Source: an uncultured Rhizobiaceae group bacterium (GTDB lineage: Bacteria; Pseudomonadota; Alphaproteobacteria; Rhizobiales; Rhizobiaceae). Taken from it: DNA of 64,000 nucleotides. The notes below the pieces were generated by a model, which saw only the letters and a list, made by a program, of their open reading frames with translations, had not been told where the DNA came from and did not search any database. The stretch is from the NCBI GenBank assembly GCA_937958815.1, contig CALGMR010000007.1, forward strand, positions 1 through 64,000, read 5' to 3'. Positions 17,612 to 27,100 of the stretch are shown piece by piece (positions within the stretch are counted from its first letter, which is position 1; each line of letters opens with the position of its first letter). A program made the position numbers and the translations under genes.

Positions 17612-17949
17612 AGTCTCCTAATTATGTGAAGGTGTTTTGCGAGGATTGGCGTTGGGATGCAAGGAAGAAGTTGATTGCTTTCGACGAACAGTTGGCTGCG
17701 ACGTCTTCATCTCAAACGTCCGCATTCCCGAGGACGTTCGTAGATCTTGTTTTAACCTTGCTGCTGCTTTTGATCTTGGTAAAAGTTATACAGGCATCTA
17801 TAAGCCTTTCATCTTCTCTGTTCGGCAGAACTTTCTGCCTATCTTCGTGGCTTTGGGCAAGCCAATGATGTTCTTATCTCTTTCACTGTTTTGGGGAATC
17901 TTCGCACATTGGTGCTGAGTTTTTTTGCAACGCCCGTTTGGTTTATTCG
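17612..17949. other. Intergenic region between aminotransferase and acyltransferase
   Basis: This 338-base stretch separates divergent genes. A forward frame at 17637-17918 gives a Cys/Phe-rich product with no recognisable family. I see no terminator, tRNA or repeat. It probably holds the two promoters. Confidence 0.4.
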
Positions 17950-18987
17950 ATGAAACCTGAAAACATTCTATATCCGGTTCAATATCTTCGTGCCGTTGCC
18001 GCACTGGCCGTTTTCTATTTTCATTTCGTGGTTGTCTTCGGTGAAGAAAACGCAACTTGCGAAGTGCGGCCTATTGAGCAAATTGGCGCAGCTGGTGTTG
18101 ATTTGTTTTTCGTCATCAGCGGTTTCATCATGGCCATGATTGCATGGAACGGATATTTCAAACCTCTTACCTTTTTACGAAACAGGCTCGTGCGGGTCGC
18201 ACCGCTTTATTGGATGGTCACATTGGCAGTTTTTGCCATTGCACTATTTGCTCCCACGCTTCTTGGCTCCACAACAGCTGACGTCGTACAACTTTTTCAT
18301 TCATTGCTCTTTTTGCCCAACGGCTTGGACGCAAAATCATCCGTGCCAACCCTCCTTGTGGGTTGGACGCTAAACTACGAGATGTTCTTTTATGTTCTTG
18401 TGGCCGTTTTCGGTGGTGTCTTTAAAGATCGCTATCAGTTGTCGACGATCGCTTTTATTTGCGTGCTGGTTGTCTTTGGTTTGTTTCTCAAGCCCGCCAA
18501 CGGGTATTTGAAATTTTATCTCAATCCCATCATTTTGGAATTTGCAATGGGCATTCTTGTATTCCATGGTTGGCGGAGCACTTTAGGGAGAATACCAACT
18601 GCGGTGTCAGGTGCATTGTTAGCACTGTCTCTTGTGGCGATTGTTATGTCGTTCAACCGGAATCCAGGCGAGTTGAGAACGCTGTATTGGGGCATGCCTG
18701 CCGCGTTACTTTTGTTTGCCAGTTTGCATTTCATCACAATCAAGAGTGAATGGCTCAGGTCACTTGGCGATTGGTCTTACTCAATTTATCTCATCCACCT
18801 CTTTATCATTATGGGATTCGTAAAGGTTATCGCACCGGCATTGCTGCCCTATACGATTCCCCTTCCCCTGCTGATAGTTCTGGTAACGACCCTATTGATT
18901 GCGAGTTCTGCGGCACTTTATCGGTGGTTTGAACAACCAATTACAGCAGCACTGAAATCGCGAACCAGCCCACAAAACTCAAATTAG
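17950..18987 (+). CDS. Acyltransferase family 3 protein (OafA/YrhL-like)
   Basis: A 345-residue membrane acyltransferase with about ten hydrophobic segments. The N-terminal block YPVQYLRAVAALAVFYFH contains the R and H typical of acyltransferase-3 enzymes that acetylate sugars in lipopolysaccharide, capsule or exopolysaccharide. The second landmark, GAAGVDLFFVISGFIMA, follows at about residues 44-60. I start at the ATG at 17950, which gives the common MKPENILYP N-terminus. No SGNH domain is fused. The acceptor is unknown. Confidence 0.85.
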   Translation: MKPENILYPVQYLRAVAALAVFYFHFVVVFGEENATCEVRPIEQIGAAGVDLFFVISGFIMAMIAWNGYFKPLTFLRNRLVRVAPLYWMVTLAVFAIALFAPTLLGSTTADVVQLFHSLLFLPNGLDAKSSVPTLLVGWTLNYEMFFYVLVAVFGGVFKDRYQLSTIAFICVLVVFGLFLKPANGYLKFYLNPIILEFAMGILVFHGWRSTLGRIPTAVSGALLALSLVAIVMSFNRNPGELRTLYWGMPAALLLFASLHFITIKSEWLRSLGDWSYSIYLIHLFIIMGFVKVIAPALLPYTIPLPLLIVLVTTLLIASSAALYRWFEQPITAALKSRTSPQNSN

Positions 18988-19056
18988 TGAGTATTTGGAA
19001 GATCTAATTTCCGCGTTTGCGTTGCTCTGCACTCGCTTCCCGCCTATGGCTGATGA

Positions 19057-20304
19057 ATGAAGCCCGATCCTCCATTCCTGACTGATGCCGCTGCGCCTCG
19101 CCTTGAACCAAGTGGCACCCCACCTCAGCTTCACGGCATTGGTTGGAGAACGCCAGCAGTTTTACTGATGCTCATGGCGGCTGCGATGCAATTGTCCTTC
19201 GCGTCTTGGTCTGCGCTGCAATATAATTTTGCTTACGAAATGCTTGGGTTCACAGGCAAAGAAATTGGCATTCAGCAGTCTATTCGCGAAATCCCTGGAT
19301 TCTTATCGTTCGCCGCCGTGTTCTTCTTGTTTGCAATGCGTGAACAGACATTTGGCATGGTATCGCTTGTGTTGTTGGGGTTGGGTACAGCCGCCACGGG
19401 CTACTTCCCAACCGCATTGGGCTTCTACATCACAACTTTTATTGGTTCCGTGGGTTTCCACTATTACGAAACCATGCACCAATCTCTGACCCTGCAATGG
19501 TTGCCGAAAAAAACAGCTGCGGGCACGATGGGGAAAATTCTGGCTGTTGGCAGCGTTGCACAGCTTGCAGCATATGGTTTGATTTTTGTTGCAGGACAAA
19601 TGTTTGATTTGTCTTTCACAACCATGTTTGTTTTGGCTGGCGGAGCCACGTTGATCATGGTCGCCTTTATGATGACAGGCTTTCCAACATTTCCGGAAAC
19701 CACCCCACAAACCAAGAAACTTATTCTGCGGAAGCGATACTGGCTTTATTACGCGGTCACTTTTATGGCAGGTGCACGGCGCCAGATTTTCCTCGTTTTC
19801 GCCAGTTGGATGATGGTGGAACGATTTGGCTATGCGTTCAAAGATGTGGCAGCGCTGTTTTTCGTCAATGCCGCAGTGATGATGATTTTAGCCCCGTTGC
19901 TTGGGCGCTTCATTGAGAAGATCGGCGACCGCAATGCAATGATTGTGCAATATTCAGGATTGATTGTGGTCTTTGCAGCCTATGCCTATGTCACAGATCC
20001 TCGAATCGCGATTGCACTCTACATTCTCGACCATGCATTCTTTGCGATGGAAATCGCCAAGAAAACGTATTTTCAAAAGATTGCGGATCCCAGCGACATT
20101 GCCGGCACTACGGGCGTCGCATTCACAATCAACCACATTGCCGCAGTCTTCATCCCGGTTTTGTTCGGCATTCTGTGGCTCTACAGCCCCACTGCTGTCT
20201 TTTTGAGCGGTTCTGCTATGGCTTTTGTTTCACTGGTGTTTGCATTCATGGTGCCCCGCGCACCAGACAAAGGTGTTGAATTTATTTGGAACGAAAAGCG
20301 CTAG
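19057..20304 (+). CDS. MFS transporter
   Basis: A 415-residue polytopic membrane protein with 12 predicted helices after a Pro-rich N-terminal tail of about 30 residues. The pattern of a central charged loop (TKKLILRKRYW) between two six-helix halves fits the major facilitator superfamily. I do not recognise the subfamily or substrate. It follows the acyltransferase by 69 bases and precedes two DUF922 protease genes on the same strand; no functional connection is evident. Confidence 0.7.
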   Translation: MKPDPPFLTDAAAPRLEPSGTPPQLHGIGWRTPAVLLMLMAAAMQLSFASWSALQYNFAYEMLGFTGKEIGIQQSIREIPGFLSFAAVFFLFAMREQTFGMVSLVLLGLGTAATGYFPTALGFYITTFIGSVGFHYYETMHQSLTLQWLPKKTAAGTMGKILAVGSVAQLAAYGLIFVAGQMFDLSFTTMFVLAGGATLIMVAFMMTGFPTFPETTPQTKKLILRKRYWLYYAVTFMAGARRQIFLVFASWMMVERFGYAFKDVAALFFVNAAVMMILAPLLGRFIEKIGDRNAMIVQYSGLIVVFAAYAYVTDPRIAIALYILDHAFFAMEIAKKTYFQKIADPSDIAGTTGVAFTINHIAAVFIPVLFGILWLYSPTAVFLSGSAMAFVSLVFAFMVPRAPDKGVEFIWNEKR

Positions 20305-20395
20305 ACGCAATTGTTACCTGATGACGAGGAATTGAGATGGCGCTGCCACAATTTATGGTTACAGTGGTGGCAGCCGAAATGGGATACCTTCCAAA

Positions 20396-20986
20396 ATGAC
20401 GCTTAAACTTGCTGCAAAACGCCTTGCACTGCCTCTGGTTCTCAGTTTGGCCGTGAGCGCTTGCACGAGTACTACTCAAAGCAAGGTATCGGTGGATTAT
20501 TACTCTATTTCTGGCAATTCCACAGCCGCATTGGATCAGCAAATTCGCGATAAAGGCCCGCGTATCGATGGCGGACGTCATGCTGTTGCCGTGGCTCGAA
20601 TCAAAATCATTCCAAATGTGCGCTACAATACGGCCAATGGCCTATGCCGCGTTTCCTATTCCAAGGTCGCAGTAAATGCCCGTGTCACACTGCCAAGATG
20701 GCGGGAACGCGGGACTGCAACCAAAGAACTTGGCGAAGCTTGGGACAATATAGACCGATACACACGGTTGCATGAATCCGTTCATGTCGCGATTGCATTT
20801 CGATATGCAAAAGAATTGGAGCGCACGCTCAAGGAGCTCAAACCACACCCCTCTTGTGAAGTGTTAAAGAGGCGTGTCAGCCAAATGGTCGCCAGCAGAC
20901 TTGATGAACACGATGTCACTCAAAAGAAATTCGATGCAGACGAACAGAGAAAGTTTGCTCTGCTTTCGCGCAAACGTGGCGCCTAG
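20396..20986 (+). CDS. DUF922 family predicted Zn-dependent protease, lipoprotein
   Basis: A 196-residue envelope protein. The N-terminal hydrophobic segment ends in a lipobox-like LAVSAC with Cys23, so it may be a lipoprotein. The metalloprotease signature HESVH lies at residues 126-130, and three downstream acidic residues could complete the zinc site. The length and pattern fit DUF922 predicted secreted Zn-dependent proteases of alphaproteobacteria. A second family member, without the lipobox, follows 115 bases downstream on the same strand. Substrates are unknown. Confidence 0.8.
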   Translation: MTLKLAAKRLALPLVLSLAVSACTSTTQSKVSVDYYSISGNSTAALDQQIRDKGPRIDGGRHAVAVARIKIIPNVRYNTANGLCRVSYSKVAVNARVTLPRWRERGTATKELGEAWDNIDRYTRLHESVHVAIAFRYAKELERTLKELKPHPSCEVLKRRVSQMVASRLDEHDVTQKKFDADEQRKFALLSRKRGA

Positions 20987-21101
20987 CGATAAACGCGATC
21001 ACTTTATTCATTTGTTTATTAAATTGATCGATCACGACTTGTAGTTTTTGTTTCGTCGCTTACGCTTTGTTTCACAAATATGATGGCCGGGAGCATGAAA
21101 A

Positions 21102-21692
21102 TTGAGAATACGCAGTGTTTTATGCGCCGTAGGTGTGTGTCTCATCAGCACCCAAGTCAGTTGGGCCGCACCGATTAAGGTCAATGAAAAAAACAAGTTC
21201 TATACGATACAGGGCAAGACAGCTCCTGAATTCGCTGTGGCAATGAGCAAAAGAGGCCCCTACTCGCGCCAACACCGCAAACGCGCATGGGCAACGGCAA
21301 GCCGCGATTTAACATATCAACTCGTTCGCAAACGCGATGCCAAAGGCTGTAAAATCACAGATGTCAAAGTCGAGCTGGACATCGTTTATACATTGCCAAA
21401 ATTGCGCAATGAACGCGCCGTTTCCAAACGGCATCGTTCTAAGTGGCGACGCATGTTCAATTTGTTGAGCAAGCACGAAAAAGTGCACGGCAAACTTTAC
21501 AAACAATTTGCTCGCAACGTGCGCAGAGAAATTCTGCGCATGCCAAGAGCATCATCATGTCGAAAACTGGATCGCCAAGCGATCAAAATCGTTAAAACCC
21601 TGTCTGAAAAGGACAGTTTGGCCAATGACCGTTTCGATTTGAAAGATCGCCGAAACTACTCGCTTATGGAGCGTATCTATACAGGCAGCTGA
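21102..21692 (+). CDS. DUF922 family predicted Zn-dependent protease, secreted
   Basis: A 196-residue paralog of the preceding gene. It has a signal peptide (about 22 residues, ending SWAA) without a lipobox Cys and the motif HEKVH at residues 125-129. It is strongly basic (many Arg/Lys). The start appears to be TTG at 21102, preceded by CCGGGAG eight bases upstream; the nearby ATG at 21095 is in another frame. The C-terminal half shares the paralog's spacing of HExxH, a Cys and a final charged segment. Tandem duplication with divergence is likely. Confidence 0.75.
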   Translation: MRIRSVLCAVGVCLISTQVSWAAPIKVNEKNKFYTIQGKTAPEFAVAMSKRGPYSRQHRKRAWATASRDLTYQLVRKRDAKGCKITDVKVELDIVYTLPKLRNERAVSKRHRSKWRRMFNLLSKHEKVHGKLYKQFARNVRREILRMPRASSCRKLDRQAIKIVKTLSEKDSLANDRFDLKDRRNYSLMERIYTGS

Positions 21693-21710
21693 GTTTCGCT
21701 AACTGCCTGT
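21681..21710 (+). terminator. Possible terminator after the second DUF922 gene
   Basis: The arms ACAGGCAG (21681-21688) and CTGCCTGT (21703-21710) pair perfectly across a 14-base loop, in the gap between convergent genes. The following T-run is weak (ATGCTTTT), so efficiency is uncertain. Confidence 0.4.
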
Positions 21711-21720
21711 TAGTATGCTT

Positions 21721-22791
<1,071 letters not shown>

Positions 22792-22888
22792 TCAAATGAT
22801 GGTTTGTCAAGTCAAAAACAAGGAATGGATTTCCACGTTTTCAGCGCGGAAGAGAAAATAACTTTAGATCGACAAGACTTGCTTGTCG

Positions 22889-23218
<330 letters not shown>

Positions 23219-23327
23219 TCACGAATTACAATATTCATGCGGATTTAGCGTCAAAAGTTCTAAAGTCAAGGAATACGCTAGATACCGTGACCGCTGACCA
23301 CAAACTTTTCAGCCGAGTAAATGAAGA

Positions 23328-23732
23328 TTATTCCAATATTTCAGTGATGTAAGCGTTTGCTTCATCGACACAGTGGCGAAGGGACGCAAGGTCTTGCAAA
23401 TGGGCCGTATCGGCTTGAACTGCTTCAGCTTCTTTGGCGACTCTCCAAGCGCCTATACCACGCGCGGACCCCAAAATAGTATGCGCTGCGAGCTTGCGCT
23501 CATCACTGGTTTTGGCATTGCTCAAACGGTCGAGATACAAGGCTGATTGACTTTTGAACAAATTCAAAATTTCACGTTCCAAAGAACGATCGCCCAAGGA
23601 TTGGCGTGACAAGTGAACCAAATCCACAGGGCTTGCAGTTTCGTTCGTATTTGTGGCCTTCTTGGCGGGCACGGCGCAGCCTCCATGGGCGGTTGAAAAT
23701 GAAGAGCGGATTGGTTTTGCGTGCGCAGCCAT
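23328..23732 (-). CDS. Hpt domain phosphotransfer protein
   Basis: A 134-residue protein. Residues 1-35 are a disordered basic tail, and the rest is a helical Hpt domain with the phosphoacceptor motif around His84 (AAHTILGSARGIGAWRVAKE). Hpt proteins relay phosphate between receiver domains in His-Asp phosphorelays. No kinase or response regulator is adjacent. It is divergent from the growth-pole-ring-like gene across a 406-base region. Partners are unknown. Confidence 0.8.
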   Translation of the reverse strand: MAAHAKPIRSSFSTAHGGCAVPAKKATNTNETASPVDLVHLSRQSLGDRSLEREILNLFKSQSALYLDRLSNAKTSDERKLAAHTILGSARGIGAWRVAKEAEAVQADTAHLQDLASLRHCVDEANAYITEILE

Positions 23733-24138
23733 GGTTCAAATATCCCTGCAAGTGAAGTGGCACTGTAATTGTTTAAACTTGCAGCTATTCTCTTGAGGAT
23801 CAGTTAACTGTTTGGGATATTCAGATTTATGGTTAACCAGAGATTTCGAAGCGGACTTGCTGCAAAAGCAGCATTGATCGGTGGAAAGATTAACCAAAAT
23901 TAACCATTTTGACTTCTAACACCACTTCAACAGTACCCAAGCCCCTCGGTAAATCGTATGTTGAAATGTGCGCGGCGCACGAACGGGGAATTATTGCGTT
24001 CAAATCTAGCGATTTGAAGCAGATAATTGCAGTCATTTACTGTCGTTCGAACAGTTGCCCACGTTGATTGCGAAAGCAATTTTGTAAATTGAATTGGTCC
24101 CATCATATTTTGAGTGTGGGAACGAAGTAGAGGCAATA
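23733..24138. other. Regulatory region between hpt and the growth-pole-ring-like gene
   Basis: This 406-base gap between divergent genes contains no convincing frame. It is notable for repeated TTAAC/TTAACC elements (23814, 23833, 23890 and 23900) and A/T-rich tracts. It should hold both promoters. Confidence 0.5.
23833..23905 (+). promoter_or_regulatory. Cluster of TTAACC elements, possible CtrA half-sites
   Basis: TTAACC occurs at 23833, 23890 and 23900; the last two are exactly 10 bases apart and the last reads TTAACCAT. CtrA of alphaproteobacteria binds TTAA-N7-TTAA and TTAACCAT-like half-sites. The pair here is spaced N6, so it is not the canonical full site. The function as a cell-cycle operator is inferred. 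Confidence 0.3.
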
Positions 24139-27100
24139 ATGGCTAAAAGAGCTAAAGCTAAAGTCGACACCGCAAGCGATGCATTGAATGCTGTTGAAGA
24201 GGCGTTGAAAATCGATTTTGGTCTGGAGGCGGAAGCCGACAGTTTAGAAGATCAATTGCCTGAACCAGAACAGCCGGACGATCAAAAACCCCGCCGTGAG
24301 CAGGTTGTTGCTCCGAGTTCTGCACCGGCAAATGATGTGCGCCGCTCAGGTGCCGCACGTTTTGCCGCGACGTTGAATAAGAAGCCTTCTGCTTTCGCGT
24401 TTTGGCTCGCCACCTTTATGTCCATCGTGTGGATTGCTGCTGCTTGTTGGGCTGGTTATTCGATTATTGGAGAATCTCTCACTGATCTCACCGCCTGGAG
24501 CGGAATTCTGGAACGCCCTAGCCTGATCTATTTCACTGCCAGCCTCATTTTGCCGCTCATGTTGATCTGGAGCTATGCGTTGATGTCGCGTCGCGGCCAA
24601 GAACTGAAAATTGCTGCGCGTTCCATGACAGAAGTGGCTTATCGTTTAATCGAGCCTGAAAATGAAGCATCTGGCGCTGTGCGCAGTGTTGGCCAAGCGG
24701 TTCGTGTGGAAGTCAACGCCCTTACTGACGGAATTGAACGTGCAATGGCGCGTGCAAGTGAGCTGGAAGCCTTGGTTCACAATGAAGTTTCAACTTTGGA
24801 AAATTCCTATTCCGAAAACGAGTTGCGTATGCGCAGCCTCGTTGAAGAACTCGCCAACGAACGCGAAGCAATCGTCAATCATTCTGAACGCGTGCGGTCA
24901 TCCATCGCTGGTGCAAGTGAAACTTTGAAGGAAGATCTCAATCTTTCTGCTCTGCAAATCAGCAACAACGTTTCCGATGCCCAACAAAATTTCAGCGCTG
25001 CATTGAACTCCACCAACGAAGATATGAAAGCCTCTTTGTCAGTGGCTGGCGAAACATTGTTGGAACAGTTGACACATAAGGGAGCAGAGATTGGTGGCCG
25101 GATTGAAGAAGCTGGCACCACTATTTCTGATCAACTGACCAAGACCACAGAAAACACTGCTCTTAAAATGGAAGATCTGACGACAAGTATGGCGTTCAGT
25201 TCTGAAAGCGCTTCCGAGACAATTGCTACTCGTGTTGCAGAGATGGAAGATCGCATAAGTGCTGCCGCGAATTCTGCTTCTCAATCAGTCGAAGATGCCA
25301 AGGCAAGCCTGCAAATTGCTGCTGACGATCTTAGCGCACATGTAGCCTCGCGCAGTGACGAGATTGGTCAACGTGTAGATGCAGCTGGCGCAGCCTTGCT
25401 TCAAAAGCTGGAGCTTACGGGTCAAAACACCTCTACCAGCATCCAAAACATTCAAGCGACCTTGGCGTTTGCTGCTGAAAACCTCAGTTCGACCCTAGAT
25501 ACGAAAGGCTCGGAAATAGGCGACCGCATCGACCTTGCTGGACAAGGCATGTTGGACAAACTGACAGCAACTGGAGAAAATACAGCCGCTGGTATTGAAG
25601 AAGTTCAAGCGGCTCTCGCCTTTGCGTCCGAAAACCTTGGATCCATCATGGATGCAAAGAGTGGTGAAATCAGCCAACGCATTGATGATGCTGGCCAAAA
25701 AATGTTGGAAAACTTGTCGCAAACGGGTGAAGCCACCGCCACTGGCATTGAAAATGTTCAAGCTTCACTCGCGTTTGCCTCTGAAAACTTGGGCGCAATT
25801 CTTGATGCCAAAGGTTCTGAAATCGGTGAACGCATCGACACAGCTGGCCAAAGCATGATGGCCAAGCTTGCTGAAACTGGCGAAAACACGACGTCTGGCG
25901 TGGAGAATGTGCAGGCCGCCCTCGCCTTTGCGTCTGAAAATCTATCTTCGCTACTCAGCGCGCGTGGCGATGATATCAGCAGTCGTATCGACAGTGCTGG
26001 CAACAATATGCTGGAGCGTTTGCGCGCAACGGGCGAAGCAACAGCTGAGGGCATTGAAGGCGTTCAAGCCAGCCTCGGTTTCGCTACTGAAAATCTGACG
26101 GAAGTCTTGAATTCTAAGGGCGCAGAAATCAGCGAGCGGGTCAACCAAAGCTCTGCACGTTTGATCGACAGCATCGAGTCCGCTGGAACAGCTACGAGCA
26201 ATTCACTCGAAATCAAAACCAACGAAATCGCCGAACGTATCAACTTCTTGTCTGAAACTGTGCGTTCGGAAGTCACTGAGAAATTCTCCGACATTGATGC
26301 ACAATTGGCCACACGCGGCAGTGCGTTAGTGGATTCACTTGGTCAAAAATCAATGGAACTCAGCCTCGCCCTTGAAGCTGGGGCAAGCGAAATTGACGAC
26401 ACAATCAGCGAACGTATTTCCAGCTTTGGTCAAACACTCACTGGTCGTGTTGATGATCTTGTGAGTAAGCTGGACGAGCGCGGTGAACTGCTATCCTCCA
26501 ATGTCGATAAGATTGATACCGCTCTCGACAATCGCACACGACAGATCAATGAAACACTTGTTGAGCGCACACGTGAAATTGCAGGCGTGTTCAGCGAAGG
26601 CCAAAATGCAATTAAGAACGATCTTGGCGCGCAACTGGAAGAGACACGAGAATCTCTCGACAGTAAGGCCATGGAACTTTCTTTGTCGTTGGCGACACGG
26701 GTTGACGAGATCAACTCGAAGGTCGGAACACAAGTTACCGACATCGACGAAAAGCTTGCTCAACGTGCAGCTGAGATTGAAGCACGGATGGCAGAGCGCC
26801 TTAGCGCAATCGACACCGCAATCGCTGAAGGCACAGCTGCAGCTGATCGCAGGCTGGAAGAACGCGCAGCCCAAATGAAAGAAGTGTTCGACGAACAAGC
26901 CGCTGTTCTGGATATGACCATCGGTGCCCGTATGGAAACCATTGGTTCTTCGCTCGATGAAGGCGCAGGACGCGTCAACGAAGTGCTGTCCGCCCGTTCA
27001 AAGGAACTCTCGGAACAACTCGAGACAAACTTGTCCGGCATCTCACAAACGCTATCCGGTGAAGCCGATAAAGTTTCTAATATCATGGAAGGGTCAATAT

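Noticed and set aside
17637-17918. Forward ORF of 93 residues between aminotransferase and acyltransferase
   Set aside because: The translation is rich in Cys and Phe with no domain, and it has no ribosome site; it is probably non-coding.
24094-24138. Upstream start for the GPR-like protein
   Set aside because: The codons between 24094 and 24139 have no ribosome site, whereas GTAGAGG precedes the ATG at 24139.
25309-26226. The 153-base repeats as recent DNA duplication or a variable-number tandem repeat
   Set aside because: The DNA of the units has drifted extensively at codon third positions while the protein period is kept, so the duplication is old.
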